DNA of 64,000 nucleotides, from the NCBI GenBank assembly GCA_028583605.1, contig CM053331.1:31432177-31496176 (forward strand), read 5' to 3'. Under the pieces are notes generated by a model that was not told where the DNA came from, made no database searches, and saw only the letters and a program-made list of their open reading frames with translations. The position numbers were made by a program, and so were the translations under genes. This DNA comes from Dastarcus helophoroides (Eukaryota; Arthropoda; Insecta; Coleoptera; Bothrideridae). Positions 10,794 to 21,574 of this stretch are shown one piece after another (the stretch's first letter is position 1; each line of letters begins with the position of its first letter).

Positions 10794-11990
10794 ATAAAAT
10801 TTGTAAATAACTAAATTTTTGCAACTGCCTGTTTTATTTACGTAGGTAGCATGTAATTTTTGTGATGTTTGTTATTCTTATTTCAGATCTGTTTGCCATT
10901 TGGTATAGAAAGTTTCATTGCGACGTGTGAATGGTGACAATTAGTCGCCGAATTAGGGTTGCAGCGAGATTGGAGAAACTTCGAGGGCGGCAGGCAATGG
11001 AAACACTGCCCCCGGCTGCTGATTGCGTGGTGGCTAGAACTTAATTCAAAATTACATGTTAATCGAGGTATAAATTGCCGAGATAAGCAGGAATTGATAA
11101 CGCTCTACCCCTTTAATTTCATTTACAATTTAATTGCTTATTCCCCAAACAAAAAACAAAAATCATTCGTGAAACTTTTTATATGACAACGCCAGAGTTC
11201 CTTATCTGCGATATTACAACTTCGCCGTAATTAATCATCAGTTCGACGGTAAGAAACAATTGCCGCAAATTATGGCGTTCAACTTAAAACAACTTCCAAA
11301 AAGACGCTAAATTACTTGTGCAAAGTTACTAATGATCTAATAAATGGATAATCTATAAGCCAAGAAGATTGAATCAAGATGCTTTAGCTCGCCTGGCAAA
11401 GTATTATAACAAAGACTGAATCGTATTTGCTACATTTATTTTATCTTATAAAAAGTCATAAATCAACAACGTCTGCCTACATTTTAAATAGAGGCCATAA
11501 GGGTATCATTAAGAGGGATATAGTGTGATATCCCCCGTCAATAATAATGAACGACTTAGAAAATTCATTCACTTTTCGAGTTGAGTTTTAGTTGTAAAAG
11601 AAAAGTTGGAATCAGAGTTTTTTTGGTGGTGACGATTGATCATTTACAAAAAAAATATCGAGTGGTACTTTACCGACCCGGCAACAGAAGGGAATAAGAG
11701 TGCAACTGAACGAAGCCCAGGAACGTGGATGAAGTCCCTTTTTTAATCGTCAAAATATTAGGAGGCACGAATTTTTTTTAATCGTTAAAAATATTGTACA
11801 CCTTGGCAGGTTTCCCTGAAAATCACAGTTAGATCTTCCAGTATAATATATCTGTCACCGGGTATGGCATTTGGAGAAACAATTCTTGCAGTGACTGATA
11901 GATATATTTAACTTTGTTTTCTCCTTAGAGTAAGGTCCAAGCAAAACCAACCAGACAAGGTGCGTGATTTTGTTTGTGAAAAAAAAAATG
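10794..11990. other. No gene recognised
   Basis: Unique AT-rich sequence. A short inverted repeat (ATATATCTGTCAC with GTGACTGATAGATATAT) is visible near 11848-11911, but no element boundaries can be set. The 75-residue frame at 10959-11186 shows no domain. Confidence 0.4.
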
Positions 11991-12126
11991 CTAGGCCATC
12001 TTAAAGATAAGGAATCTCAACATTTCGACAAAAAAATGGAAACTTGTAAAAAAGTTGAAATTTTGTAATATAACTCAAAATGTTGAAAAACGTCACCATT
12101 TTTAAAAATAGACAAAAGATTCAAAG

Positions 12127-12293
12127 ATTGAAATTTAAATCTAGTCTCCTGAAACCAAGAAGGATTAAAATACACAACAAAGGTCGCTCTAACGCGTTTC
12201 GATAGCGCAGCTATAATCTTGATAGAGATACTGTCTTGATTTCAGGGGACGAACTTTGTATTTTAAGTTTTGAAGGACCAATCCGTTTCACCA
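12127..12293 (+). repeat. 221-bp family, copy 3
   Basis: Left arm (CTGAAACCAAGAAGGATTAA), core (GCTCTAACGCGTTTCGATAG) and tail (AAGGACCAATCCGTTTCACC) are all present, with part of the right arm lost. The minus strand keeps GAAACGCGUU, but the CUGAAGA core is altered to CAAGAUU. Confidence 0.72.
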
Positions 12294-12599
12294 GAAAAAA
12301 AGAAAAATTCAAAACAACCAATATTACAAAGAAGTTGAAATTTCGAAAATTCTCAATCTTGAAAAACTGGAATTTTCCTAAAGAAATAAAAATCTTAAAA
12401 TAAGGCTGAAAAGATAAAAGTATATCAAAATTTTGCAGGAAACATATTTTTATTTCATTACAATTTCCCATGGAACGTTGAAATTTAAAAACACTAAAAT
12501 TTTGCAAACATTTTGAAACTTCAGAGACAACGTTTTGAAAAAAGTAGAAGTATTTAAAAAGGGTCAAAAGTTTCCAAATTAGATTAAAACCTCCAAGAA

Positions 12600-14945
12600 A
12601 GTCCAAGAGTTTTAAAAAAAATTGAAATTCTAAAAAAGGTTAAATATTCAAAAATAAAATCGGAATTTTAAGAAACGTTAAAAATTTTAAAAATATCGGA
12701 AATTTTCAACAAAAGTCGAAGTTTTGCGAAAATTTAGCATTTTCAAGGAAAATGGTATTTTTAAAAAAATAGAAATTTTAAAATAGTCAACATTTTGAAA
12801 AGTCGAAATTTTCAGAGAAAAAATTTAGAAAAAAAATGAAATTTAAAAGTCAAATGATCGGTAGTCGAAGTTTAAGATAAAAATAACATTTTTCGAAAAT
12901 ATAGCAATTTAGGAACATTTTAAAAAAATTGACAATTTTCGAAAAAAATCTGGTGATTTCCAAAAAAAATGAACAACATAAAGATGGCAGAAATTAAAAA
13001 AAAAATAAAAAATTTAAAAAAAAATGTAAGTATTCAAAATGCACAGACCAATAGATTTGAACATTTATTAGATTTGAAGTTTGGAAACCAAATACCGGTT
13101 TCGATCTTGTTAGATCTCGTCGTTAAATTTAAACCGGTCTTTGGTTTCCAAACTTCGAATTAAATAAATGCTCAAACCTATTGGTCTGTGCATTTAGAAT
13201 CCTTGTCTTCTGGGGACTTTCCTAGGGAGCAACCGCTTCGATAGGTGGCAATGTTTCAACTGTTGGTAGTTCAGCTACTTATGATTCACTAAGCACGCTT
13301 AGAGAGCTGCATGAATTTGCAGTCTAGGTTAAATTCTGCTGCTTGCTTAAAAAATCGAATTCCAATTTTTTTAAAACTTAGAAATCGAAATAGTTTAAAT
13401 AGGTGGGATTTTTTAAATCAAAAATATGCAAAAAATATAAATTTCTGGAAAAAAACGAAAATTTAAATATGGGTCAAGATCTTAAAATAACATTTTTAAA
13501 TTTTAAAAAGGTTAGACAAATGATTTGATGAAAGTCAATTTTTTTTAAATAGACATTCTGATACGAAATCTCTGAAATGGTCGAAATTTTAAAAAATTAA
13601 GTAATTTTAAAATTTCATCTTCAAGTTTTCCAATTTTCAGATTCAATTTTAAAAAATAGGAAATTTCGGAAAATAAACAAAATTTTAAATCATAATTTTC
13701 AGAAAAGTCACAAATCTTAAAACGGGTGAAAATTTTGAGAAAATTCAAATTTCTTTGTCAAAAAGTGGAAATTTCAAAATCAACTTTTCAAAGAGATTGA
13801 AGTTTTCGAAAAATTCAACTCTTTCAGATTTTCATATAAACCTGCAAATAAACTGACACTTTAAAAAAGTTTCTAAAAGAGTAAATTTAAATACATATTT
13901 TATAGAGAAATCGAGTCTAAATTTCGAAAAAAATCAAAATTTCTAAATATCGTGTCCTTCCCGTGATCAAGGACACCTCAATCACGGGAATAGCACAATG
14001 GATCCAGAAAGGGTGGCCCAAGTGCTGCCCTAAACTCTAGGCAATCTACCTCGAATCCAGAATCCGGAATTCAGATCGTTGAAATTTCTAAAAAAAATAG
14101 ATGTAATCATAAAAAATGTCAATATTTTAAAAAGTCTAAATTCTCAAGGTAAAAATTTAAAAATTTCTTTTCTAAGTAAACTATTTTAAAAGAGGAATTT
14201 TTCAAAAATGCCAAAACTTTAACAGTCAAAATTATTAAAAAAGGCGAAATTAAAAAAAAAACTTGATTGTTAAAATGTTGAAATTTTTAAATTAAAAGTA
14301 TTTTTAAGAAGCTCAAAATGGATAAAATTTTGACTATTTCCAGAAATCTTTAAAGATTCTAAATTTTGTAAAACAAGGAATTTTTTGAAAGTCAAAAATG
14401 TTTAGTATAAACTGCGACCAAAATCAAAACTTTGAAAATTGGCGAAATTTTCACAGTTAAAGTTTATAAAAATATCAAGTTTAGAGAAAAGTAGAAATTT
14501 CGACTTCGAAGAAAAAGTGTAAATTATCAAATAAGTCATTATTTTGATGACAAGAACATAAATATTCAAAGTAAAAACATTTCTGTTAAAAAGGTATAAA
14601 GTTTCAAAACATTGATTTAAGAATTTTTCAATAAAATTAAAAACTTTGCAAAAATTAAAAAGTCAAAATTATCAAAAAAAAAGGCAAAATTTAAAAATGA
14701 TTGTTATTAAAGTTAAAACTCTAAAAAAAATAAATGTCAAAATTTGCAAGATTACAACTCTTTTTTGAAAAGTCTCTTGCAAAAACACGAAATTTTGGAA
14801 AAGATGAAAATTTTGGAATATCAAAATTTGTTAAATATAAAAATTTATATAAAGCCAAAATTTTTAAACGAGATAAAGGGTAAAAAATTTGGGAGTTTTA
14901 GAAAAACGTTTATTTCTTCGAAAAAAAAAGAAAGTTTAAACGCTT
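12600..14945. repeat. Tandem segmental duplication, left copy
   Basis: Matches 14946-18180 in order. Landmarks in both copies include the FAM2 element (13.04 and 15.38 kb), the phrase GTCAAATGATCGGTAGT, the phrase CATATAAACCTGCAAATAAA, and GGGTGGCCCAAGTGCTG with CCTCGAATCCAGAATCCGG (14.0 and 17.1 kb). Background is the quasi-periodic A/T array. Divergence looks like roughly 10-15% by eye. Confidence 0.72.
13035..13345 (-). repeat. FAM2 hammerhead-bearing foldback element, copy A
   Basis: Bounded by inverted arms AATGCACAGACCAATAG and CTATTGGTCTGTGCATT, with TTTGGAAACCAAATACCGG inverted inside. The minus strand carries GAUCU-AACA-AGAUC-GAAA-CCGGUA at 13093-13116, but the hammerhead core lacks the U of CUGACGA. 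A ~150-bp flank shared with other copies (CTTGTCTTCTGGGGAC, GCTACTTATGATTCACTA) follows. Confidence 0.72.
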
Positions 14946-15374
14946 TAAAAGAATTTAAAATTCTAAAAAAAGTTGAATATTCAAAAATAAAGTCGGGATT
15001 TTAAAAAAAGTTAAAAATTTTAAAAATCTCAGAAATTTTCAATTAAAGTCGATGTTTTGCCAAAAATCGGAATTTTCAATAAAAATAATATTTTTAAAAG
15101 AATAGAAGTTTTAAAATAGTCTACATTTTAAAAAGTCGAAATTTTGAGAGAAAAAATTTTGAAAAAAATTGAAATTTAAAAGTCAAATGATCGGTAGTTT
15201 TAATTTAAAATAAAAGTAGCATTTTTCGAAAATGTTGCAATTTAGGAATATTTGAAACAAAATTGAAAATTTCGGAAAAATTTCGAAAAAAATCTGGTGA
15301 TTTCCAAAAAGGGATGAACAATTTAAAGATGGTGGAAATTAAAAAAAATCAAAATTTAAAGAAAATGTAAATAT

Positions 15375-15690
15375 TCGAAATGCACAGATCAATAGATTTG
15401 AAAATTTATTGGTTTTGAACTTTGGAAACCAAAGACCGGTTTCGATCTTGTTAGATCTCGTCGTTAAATCGAAACCAGTTTTTGGTTACCACATTTCGAA
15501 TTAAATACATGTTCAAACCTATTGGTCTGTGCATTCAGAATCCTTGTCTTCTGGGAACTTCCCTTGAGAGCAACCTCTTTGCTAGGTGGCAATGCTTCAA
15601 TTGTTGGTAATTCAGCTACCTATGATTCACTATGCACGCCTAGAGAGCTGCATGAATTTGCAGTCTAGGTTGTATTCTGCTTGCGTAAAA
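15375..15690 (-). repeat. FAM2 hammerhead-bearing foldback element, copy B
   Basis: Duplicate of copy A within the segmental duplication. Minus strand 15433-15462 reads CGACGA-GAUCU-AACA-AGAUC-GAAA-CCGGUC followed by UUUGG, so it has a GUC-type cleavage triplet but shares copy A's missing U in the core. Confidence 0.72.
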
Positions 15691-16329
15691 AATCAATTTC
15701 GAAATTTTCAAAAAACTTAAAACTTAAAAATCGAAATTGTTTAAATAAGTGCGATTTTTTAAATCAAAAATAGGCAAAAAATATAAATTTCAGGCAAAAA
15801 ACGAAAATTTAAAAATTGGTCAAGATTTTAAAATAACATTTTTAAATTTTAAAAAGATTAAACAAATAATTTGATGAAGCTCAGTTTTTTTTTAATAGAC
15901 ATTCTGATACGAAATCTCTGAAAAAGTCGAAATGTTAAAAAAATTCAGTAATTTTAAATTTTCATCTTCAAATTTTCCAATTTTCAATCTCAATCTTAAA
16001 AAAATGGAAATTTTCCAGAAAAGTTAGAATTTTGTAGAAATTACAAAATATTCAGAAACAGTTATATTCTAAAAAGGCGCTTAGAATTTCAAAAAATAGG
16101 AGGTTTTCAAAAATTTGAAATTTTTCAAATAGCCAGAACTTTTAAATACTTCAAAAAAAAAAATCGATTAACGAAAAATTTTAAACTTCTACAGAAAATT
16201 TTTAGAAATATTGACATACGTATACATGTTGCTAAGTTTTCTAATTTTCAGAGTTAAAATTACCAGGAAGAGTCAAATTTTTAAACAAGGTCGAAATTTT
16301 CAAAAAATAGTATCCTTAAAATATAATTC

Positions 16330-16480
16330 AAAATTGACATTCCAACCCTTACTTCGTGAAATTCTTTAATATTATTGACTATTAACTCTACTAACGATTA
16401 TAAAGCAACAGATAATAAAAATTCCACAATGTCTTGATAAATATTTGCTAGCACCGGACCAGATTTCGTATTACTGTATC
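16330..16480. repeat. FAM3 repeat, copy a
   Basis: Contains AATTCCACAATGTCTTGATAAA and GCTAGCACCGGACCAG, also seen (some inverted) near 36.65 and 56.4 kb. Related flanking text (ACCCTT...AATTCTT and TATTAA) appears near 23.08 kb. Function unknown. Confidence 0.55.
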
Positions 16481-16716
16481 ATAATCCAAAATTTTAAGGT
16501 CGAGATTTTCAAAAAAATATATTAATACACTATTCGAAGTTGGAATTTCTTAAAACATTAGAAATTAACAAAAAAATATAAGTTTTTCAGAAAAATAGGA
16601 AATTTTGGAAAATAAACAAAATTTTAAATCATAATTTACAGAAAAGTCATAATTCTCAAAACGAGTGAACATTTTGAGAAAATTCAAATTTCAAAAAGTG
16701 CTTCAAACAGATTGGA

Positions 16717-16937
16717 AATTAAAATACAGAATTTGTCCCCTGAAACCAAGAAAGATTAAAAAACACAACAAGGGTTGCTCTAACGCGTTTCGACAGCCAA
16801 GCTGTCACCTTCAGAGAGAAACTTTGTTTTGTTGTGTTTGTTGTTGTTTTTGTTGTATTTTTTAATCTTTTTTGGTTTCAGGGGACAAGTTCTGTATTTC
16901 AGTTTTTGAAGATAACCAAGGACCAGTCCGTTCAACC
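16717..16937 (+). repeat. 221-bp family, copy 4, with target-site duplication
   Basis: Flanked by a perfect 12-bp direct repeat AAACAGATTGGA (16705-16716 and 16938-16949), so both ends are fixed. Inverted arms (TTGTCCCCTGAAACC left, GGTTTCAGGGGACAA right) surround the core GCTCTAACGCGTTTCGACAG. The right end is CCAAGGACCAGTCCGTTC. A duplication of this length fits retroposition rather than mariner, Harbinger or hAT transposition. Confidence 0.85.
16776..16820 (-). ncRNA. Hammerhead-like core in 221-bp family
   Basis: Minus strand: UCUCU-CUGAAGG, then U, then GACAGC-UUG-GCUGUC (stem II), GAAA, palindromic ACGCGU, then U and AGAGC. Stem I AGAG/CUCU can form. Two deviations from the canonical core: an extra U before stem II in every copy, and here CUGAAGG in place of the CUGAAGA seen in other copies. 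Activity is doubtful. Confidence 0.45.
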
Positions 16938-18381
16938 AAACAGATTGGAGTTTTCAAGGAATTCAACTGTTTCAGATTTTCATATAAACCTGCAAATAAA
17001 CTGACACTTTAAATAAGTATCTAAAAGAGTAAATTTAAATACATATTATATAGAGAAATCGAGCCTAAATTTCGAAAAAAGTCAAAATTTCTAAATATCG
17101 TGCACAATGGGTCCGGAAAGGGTGGCCCAAGTGCTGACCTAAACTCTAGGCAATCCACCTCGAATCCAGAATCCGGAACCCAGATCGTTGAAATTTCTAA
17201 CAAAAATAGATGTAATCTTGAAAAAAGTCAATATTTTGAAAAAAGTCTCAATTTTCAAGGTAAAAATTGCTAAATTTTTTCTTCCAAGTGAACTATTTCA
17301 AAATAGGAATTTTTCAAGAATGCCAAAACTTTAACAGCCGAAATTATTAAAGAAGGCGAAATTTAAAAAATGTTAGGTGTTTAAAATGTTGAAATTTTTA
17401 AATTAGAAGTATTTTTAAAAGGGTCAAAGTCGACAAAATTTTGACTGTTTCTAGAAATCTTTAAAGAATCTAAATTTTGAAAAACCAGGAATTTTTTTAA
17501 AGTCGAAAATTTTAAATAAAAACTGCGACAAAAATCAAAACTTTGAAAAAAAGCGAAATTTTCAAAGTAAAAGTTTTTAAAAATATCAAGTTTAGAAAAA
17601 AGGGGTAATTTCGACTTCACAAGAAATATGGAGATTATCAGATGAGTCATTATTTTGATAAAAAGAACAATATTCAAAGTAAAAACATTTCTGTTAAAAA
17701 GGTATGAAGTTTCAAAAAACTAGTTTTAGATTTTTTAAATAAAATTAAAAACTTTGCAAAAATTAGAAAGATTATCACAAAAAGGCAAAATTGAGGAATG
17801 GCTTTTACAAAAGTTAAAACTGTAAAAGAAAAATTTTAAATCTCAAAATTTGCGACGTTACAACTTTCCTTCAAAAAGTCTCCTAAAGGTTACAAATTTC
17901 GAAAATAATCGAGAGTTAAAATTTTTTAAAATACAATAGGTCAAAATTTTGAAAAAAGCCAAAATTTTGAAAAAAGGCAAAATTTTGAAAAAAGTGGAAA
18001 TTTTCAAAAAAGTGAAAATTTTGAAATGTGAAAATTTGAAAAATATAAAAATTCATATAAAATCAATAATTTAAACAAAATAAAACTAAAAACAAAATCG
18101 TGCTTTTTGGAAAAACTTTTATTTTTTTGAAAAAAAAGAAAACCGTATAATTTTTAGAAATTTGAAATTAAGAAAAATCACGATTTCCAATAAAAGTCCC
18201 CCTCCTTTAAAAATCAATCTGAAAAAAAGAGTTGAAGTACCCATTAGAAAGATTTCAAATAATCGAAGCTTTCAAATGAAATGTTCCAAATACGCCATAA
18301 TTTCAACAAAGAGAAACCCAACTTTTGATGAAACGATTAAATCTATAGGTACAGTCTAAATTAAAAAAAAAAGTAAAAATA

Positions 18382-18535
18382 TACCAAATACTGCCCAATA
18401 TAAAATAATCGTGTCGTTATCAAAGCATTTATTCTTAAGTAAATAATTTTTAATTTATTTACCTAAGAATAAATGACCTGATAGCGACAGCAGCGTCATC
18501 TAGCAATAGGGCACTATTTTGCCTAACGTTGTAAC
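18382..18535. repeat. Small foldback (MITE-like) element
   Basis: Ends CCAAATACTGCCCAAT and AATAGGGCACTATTTTG are approximately inverted, and the interior folds on itself (GTCGTTATCAAAGCATTTATT with AATAAATGACCTGATAGCGAC). About 150 bp, no coding capacity. Family unknown. Confidence 0.5.
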
Positions 18536-18672
18536 TATTTAGTATTTACATGGAGAGTTACTAAGTAGCTAATTATTCACAAGATCTTTTAAATGAATTT
18601 GAATCAAATATCATTTTACAATGTGCATGAGCTCTTTACAGTAATGCAAAGTTGATTAAGTTAGTTTTATTA

Positions 18673-19577
18673 CGAGGGTAAATCAAATATGAACCAAAAT
18701 TTGTTTTTAAAAATGTATTGGTACAAGATACATATGTAAAAGTTATTAACTATTTTGCTACATAAACTCCTCATTTTGTTATGCATTTTTCCGAACAAAT
18801 TGGAAGTTTTTTAATGCCGTCATCATAAAAAGAAGGAAGGCGTGTTTGCAGCCAGTTGCACACAATGTCCAACAGCAGCATCATCATGGAATTGCTCAGT
18901 TTCTAGAGCTTGTTTCAGTGGCCCAAATTAATCCTGTGGTGATAAGTCGGGGCTATAAGGAGGGTGTTATAAGGTTGTCCAATGCATTTCCTTTAATTTT
19001 TGATGTGTCAGATTGGCTGAATGGAGGGCGGACATTGTCGTAAGGCAAAATTACATTGACAGAAAACTCCGACTGACAGAAAATTCGCGCCTCTTCTGCT
19101 GATATGCACGTTTTGCTTCATCTAATAGCTGGCAGTAGTAGGCATAAACCGTACGACGTTCGTGCAGAAAATCGACGTGCACAACAGCGTTTATTTTGTC
19201 CGCAGGCACACTGGTCCGAGGACGACGAGCATAGGGTTTATTTTCAACTTGAGTTCGTCCTTCCAAAAATTTGTTGTGCCATTCGTACACTTGCGTTTTT
19301 GTCAAACAAGTATCTCCAAACTGTGCTTCTGGCGGAAGAACTTTGGCGGGCTTTACACCTTCAACGAGAAGAAATTTAAATAATGCGCTGCGCAACGTGC
19401 GGATGAACCTCTTGCTCACTCATTGTATTCATTACTGACGAACGGCGAGAACGGAATTCGCTTAAGCACGGGAAGTCACGTGATATCCCCACCTAACATG
19501 TCTAAGAATATACGCACACTTCCGACGCCCTCATGGCGACATGATAGACATTCCGGTTCATATTTGATTTACCCTCG
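18673..19577 (-). mobile_element. mariner-family transposon, internally deleted
   Basis: Near-perfect terminal inverted repeats CGAGGGTAAATCAAATATGA (18673 on) and its complement ending at 19577, flanked by TA on both sides (18671-18672, 19578-19579). At 905 bp it is shorter than the usual ~1.3 kb, and the middle of the transposase is missing. Confidence 0.9.
19051..19419 (-). pseudogene. mariner transposase, N-terminal half
   Basis: 122 residues starting MSKRFIRTLRSALFKFLLVEG with the paired-like helix-turn-helix of mariner transposases (LTKTQVYEWHNKFLEGR, then ARRPRTSV). After ~residue 75 the frame is joined by deletion to later sequence. Remnants of the C-terminal part (DNVRPPFSQSDTSK and RLITTGLI-like text) follow at about 18.85-19.05 kb in decayed form. 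The catalytic triad is not complete. Confidence 0.82.
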
Positions 19578-19587
19578 TACGCAAAAA

Positions 19588-19830
19588 GACTGCAACCTAG
19601 ACTACAATTTCATGTAGCCCTCCCAGGCGTGTATAGTGGATCATAGGTAGCTGAACTACCAACAGTTGAAACACTGCCACCTAGCGAAGCGGTTGCTCTC
19701 TAGGAGAGTTCCTAGAAGACAAGGATTCTATAATACACAGACCAATAGGTTTGAACATTTAGTAGATTCGAAGTTTGGAAACCAAATACCGGTTGCGATC
19801 TTGTTAGATCTCGTCAGTTTGGTATATCCA
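19588..19830 (-). repeat. FAM2 element, copy C
   Basis: A ~145-bp module (GCAACCTAGACTACAATTT ... AGACAAGGATTCTATAAT) followed by the arm CACAGACCAATAGG and the inverted-repeat stem TTTGGAAACCAAATACCGG with the ribozyme region. The module recurs in direct orientation about 380 bp further on in copy D. Confidence 0.72.
19781..19823 (-). ncRNA. Hammerhead ribozyme, FAM2 copy C (one core mutation)
   Basis: Minus strand: ACCAAA (stem I), CUGACGA (19811-19817), GAUCU-AACA-AGAUC (stem II), GCAA where GAAA is required (19793-19796), CCGGUA (stem III and cleavage A), then UUUGGU closing stem I. Everything is canonical except the A-to-C change in GAAA, which is expected to abolish cleavage. Confidence 0.75.
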
Positions 19831-19966
19831 CCTCGAATCCTAATAAATTTTCCGACAAGTAAGTACTAAAACATTCACAGGCGTCCAGCGAGTGACTCTT
19901 TAGTACTACCACCTATTGGTCCATAGAGAAACTATGGCCATCGCCAACAATGTCGTATGCAAGAAG

Positions 19967-20230
19967 AATGCAACCTAGACTACAAATTCATGCAGCCCTC
20001 CCAGGCGTGTATAGTGAATCATAGGTAGCTGAACTACCAACAGTTGAAACACTGCCACCTAACGAAGCGGTTGCTTTCTAGGAGAGTTCCCAGAAGACAA
20101 GGATTCTATAATGCACTCTCTACTACTACATCTCTACTAAACTGACGAGATCCAACAAGATCGAAACCGGTATTTGGTTTCCAAACTTCGAATCTAATAA
20201 ATGTTCAAACCTATTGGTCTGTGCATTATA
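19967..20230 (+). repeat. FAM2 element, copy D
   Basis: Same ~145-bp module as copy C in direct orientation, then the ribozyme segment in the opposite orientation, ending CTATTGGTCTGTGCATTATAG. CTATAATGCA at 20106 and its complement at the right end make this segment a foldback. Confidence 0.7.
20139..20180 (+). ncRNA. Hammerhead ribozyme, FAM2 copy D
   Basis: Plus strand: AAA, CUGACGA (20142-20148), GAUCC-AACA-AGAUC (stem II with one mismatch at the loop end), GAAA (20163-20166), CCGGUA (20167-20172), then UUUGGUUUCC. All catalytic residues are present. Stem I is short (AAA/UUU) because the 5' strand diverges further upstream. Confidence 0.72.
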
Positions 20231-21574
20231 GTTACCCTCGTACAATTCCTAATTAAAACCAGAGACACATTTAAAATTTCTTTAATGTTGAACTGTTTTT
20301 TCGTTAAGTTTTAAAGGCGAGTATTCATTCAATACTTTAGACAAAGTTGCTGGTGATAGTAAGTCATAATTTCAAAAAAAGTAACAATTTAAAAAAGTCA
20401 CACCTCTCAAAAATATTAAAATATAAATTAAATCTAACATAATGGAAAAAAAGTCAAAATTTTCCAAAAGAATTGATCTTCAGCAAAATGAAAATGTTGT
20501 CGAACTTTTCAAATATCTCAACATAAAATCTGAAACCTACGAAAATTAATTTAAAAAAATTGTAGCTTTGAAAAAATAGCCAAAATTATATAAGTGAATA
20601 TTTTTAAAAAAATCGAAATTTTTATATTTTCACTCTTTTCCTCATAGCATTATAAAATTTGCAAGAAAATAAATTCTTGAATTAAATTCTATTATTTTAT
20701 TGGTCAAATTTCTACTAGCGATGTTAGTCGCCCAGATAAACTAGATAAACCTAGTAGAACTAGAAAACCATATGAGCTTACAAAAGCACAGTTATCCTGC
20801 AATCACTTCTATGTTATTAATAATAGAAAACAAGGAGCAAAATAAATGATGAAACTTACATATCCTCGAGCTTTCAAGTCAAAGTTTCTAGAATTGTACG
20901 TCTTGCACGTTCCGCTTAATTGCTTTTAGTATTTTCAGCCTTAGTTTCTTAAGGGGTGCCCAAACATATTTTCCTCCTGTCGCTGTGTAAACTGCATTTC
21001 GTCGCCTAGCATAATAAGGACCTTGTACCGATAGAAAGTCTGGTTTCAGCTTGTAAAAATGTTTGCAATCTTCCCCGCTGAAATTTACTTAAGAGAATTA
21101 CTCGCACGCTCCTAATTTAAATACGTCCACATTATGCCTAATGGATATCAATGTCTCCGTTGCTTTAATGTCCCCCTTGGCACTCAATTAACTGAGACAC
21201 TGCGGTCTGGTTAGTGCTGGCTCACCTGATCCACGCGTTCCTTCCTGAACTTTTTCCATTTTATACCATTTAAATATTTACCCTTAACTAATGAGGAGGC
21301 TAAGATGCATTTCCTTTTAGCAATCATCCGGGGCCCTTATTTTATCGTCAGATTTTATGTGAGGGGTGTTAGGTTCTCGCTTTTATTTAAAACATTTTCA
21401 CCAACTCAAGCAGCTTTGAAAAAACGTCGATTTTCAGGTTACTTGAGATGGATAATTGAAAGAAAATTTTCAGATAAATAAAGCTATTTCAGTCCTCAAT
21501 AAAAAAGTCAGTAAATTGGTAACTACCTCGATAAACTCGTAATTGTATCATCGAATATGACAGATTTTAATATA
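20231..21574. other. No gene recognised
   Basis: Bases 20.35-20.65 kb are a short block of the A/T array type. The rest is unique-looking AT-rich sequence without credible frames. Confidence 0.45.

Larger units (their letters stand above)
14946..18180. repeat. Tandem segmental duplication, right copy
   Basis: Second copy of the 2.3-kb unit, about 0.9 kb longer because of extra sequence between roughly 16.0 and 16.95 kb that includes a 221-bp retroposon. Boundaries are approximate because both lie in A/T array. The 86-, 98- and 65-residue frames in this region are Lys/Phe-rich artefacts of composition. Confidence 0.7.

Noticed and set aside
10959..11186. 75-residue frame as a host gene exon
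   Set aside because: No recognisable domain, splice context or similarity pattern.
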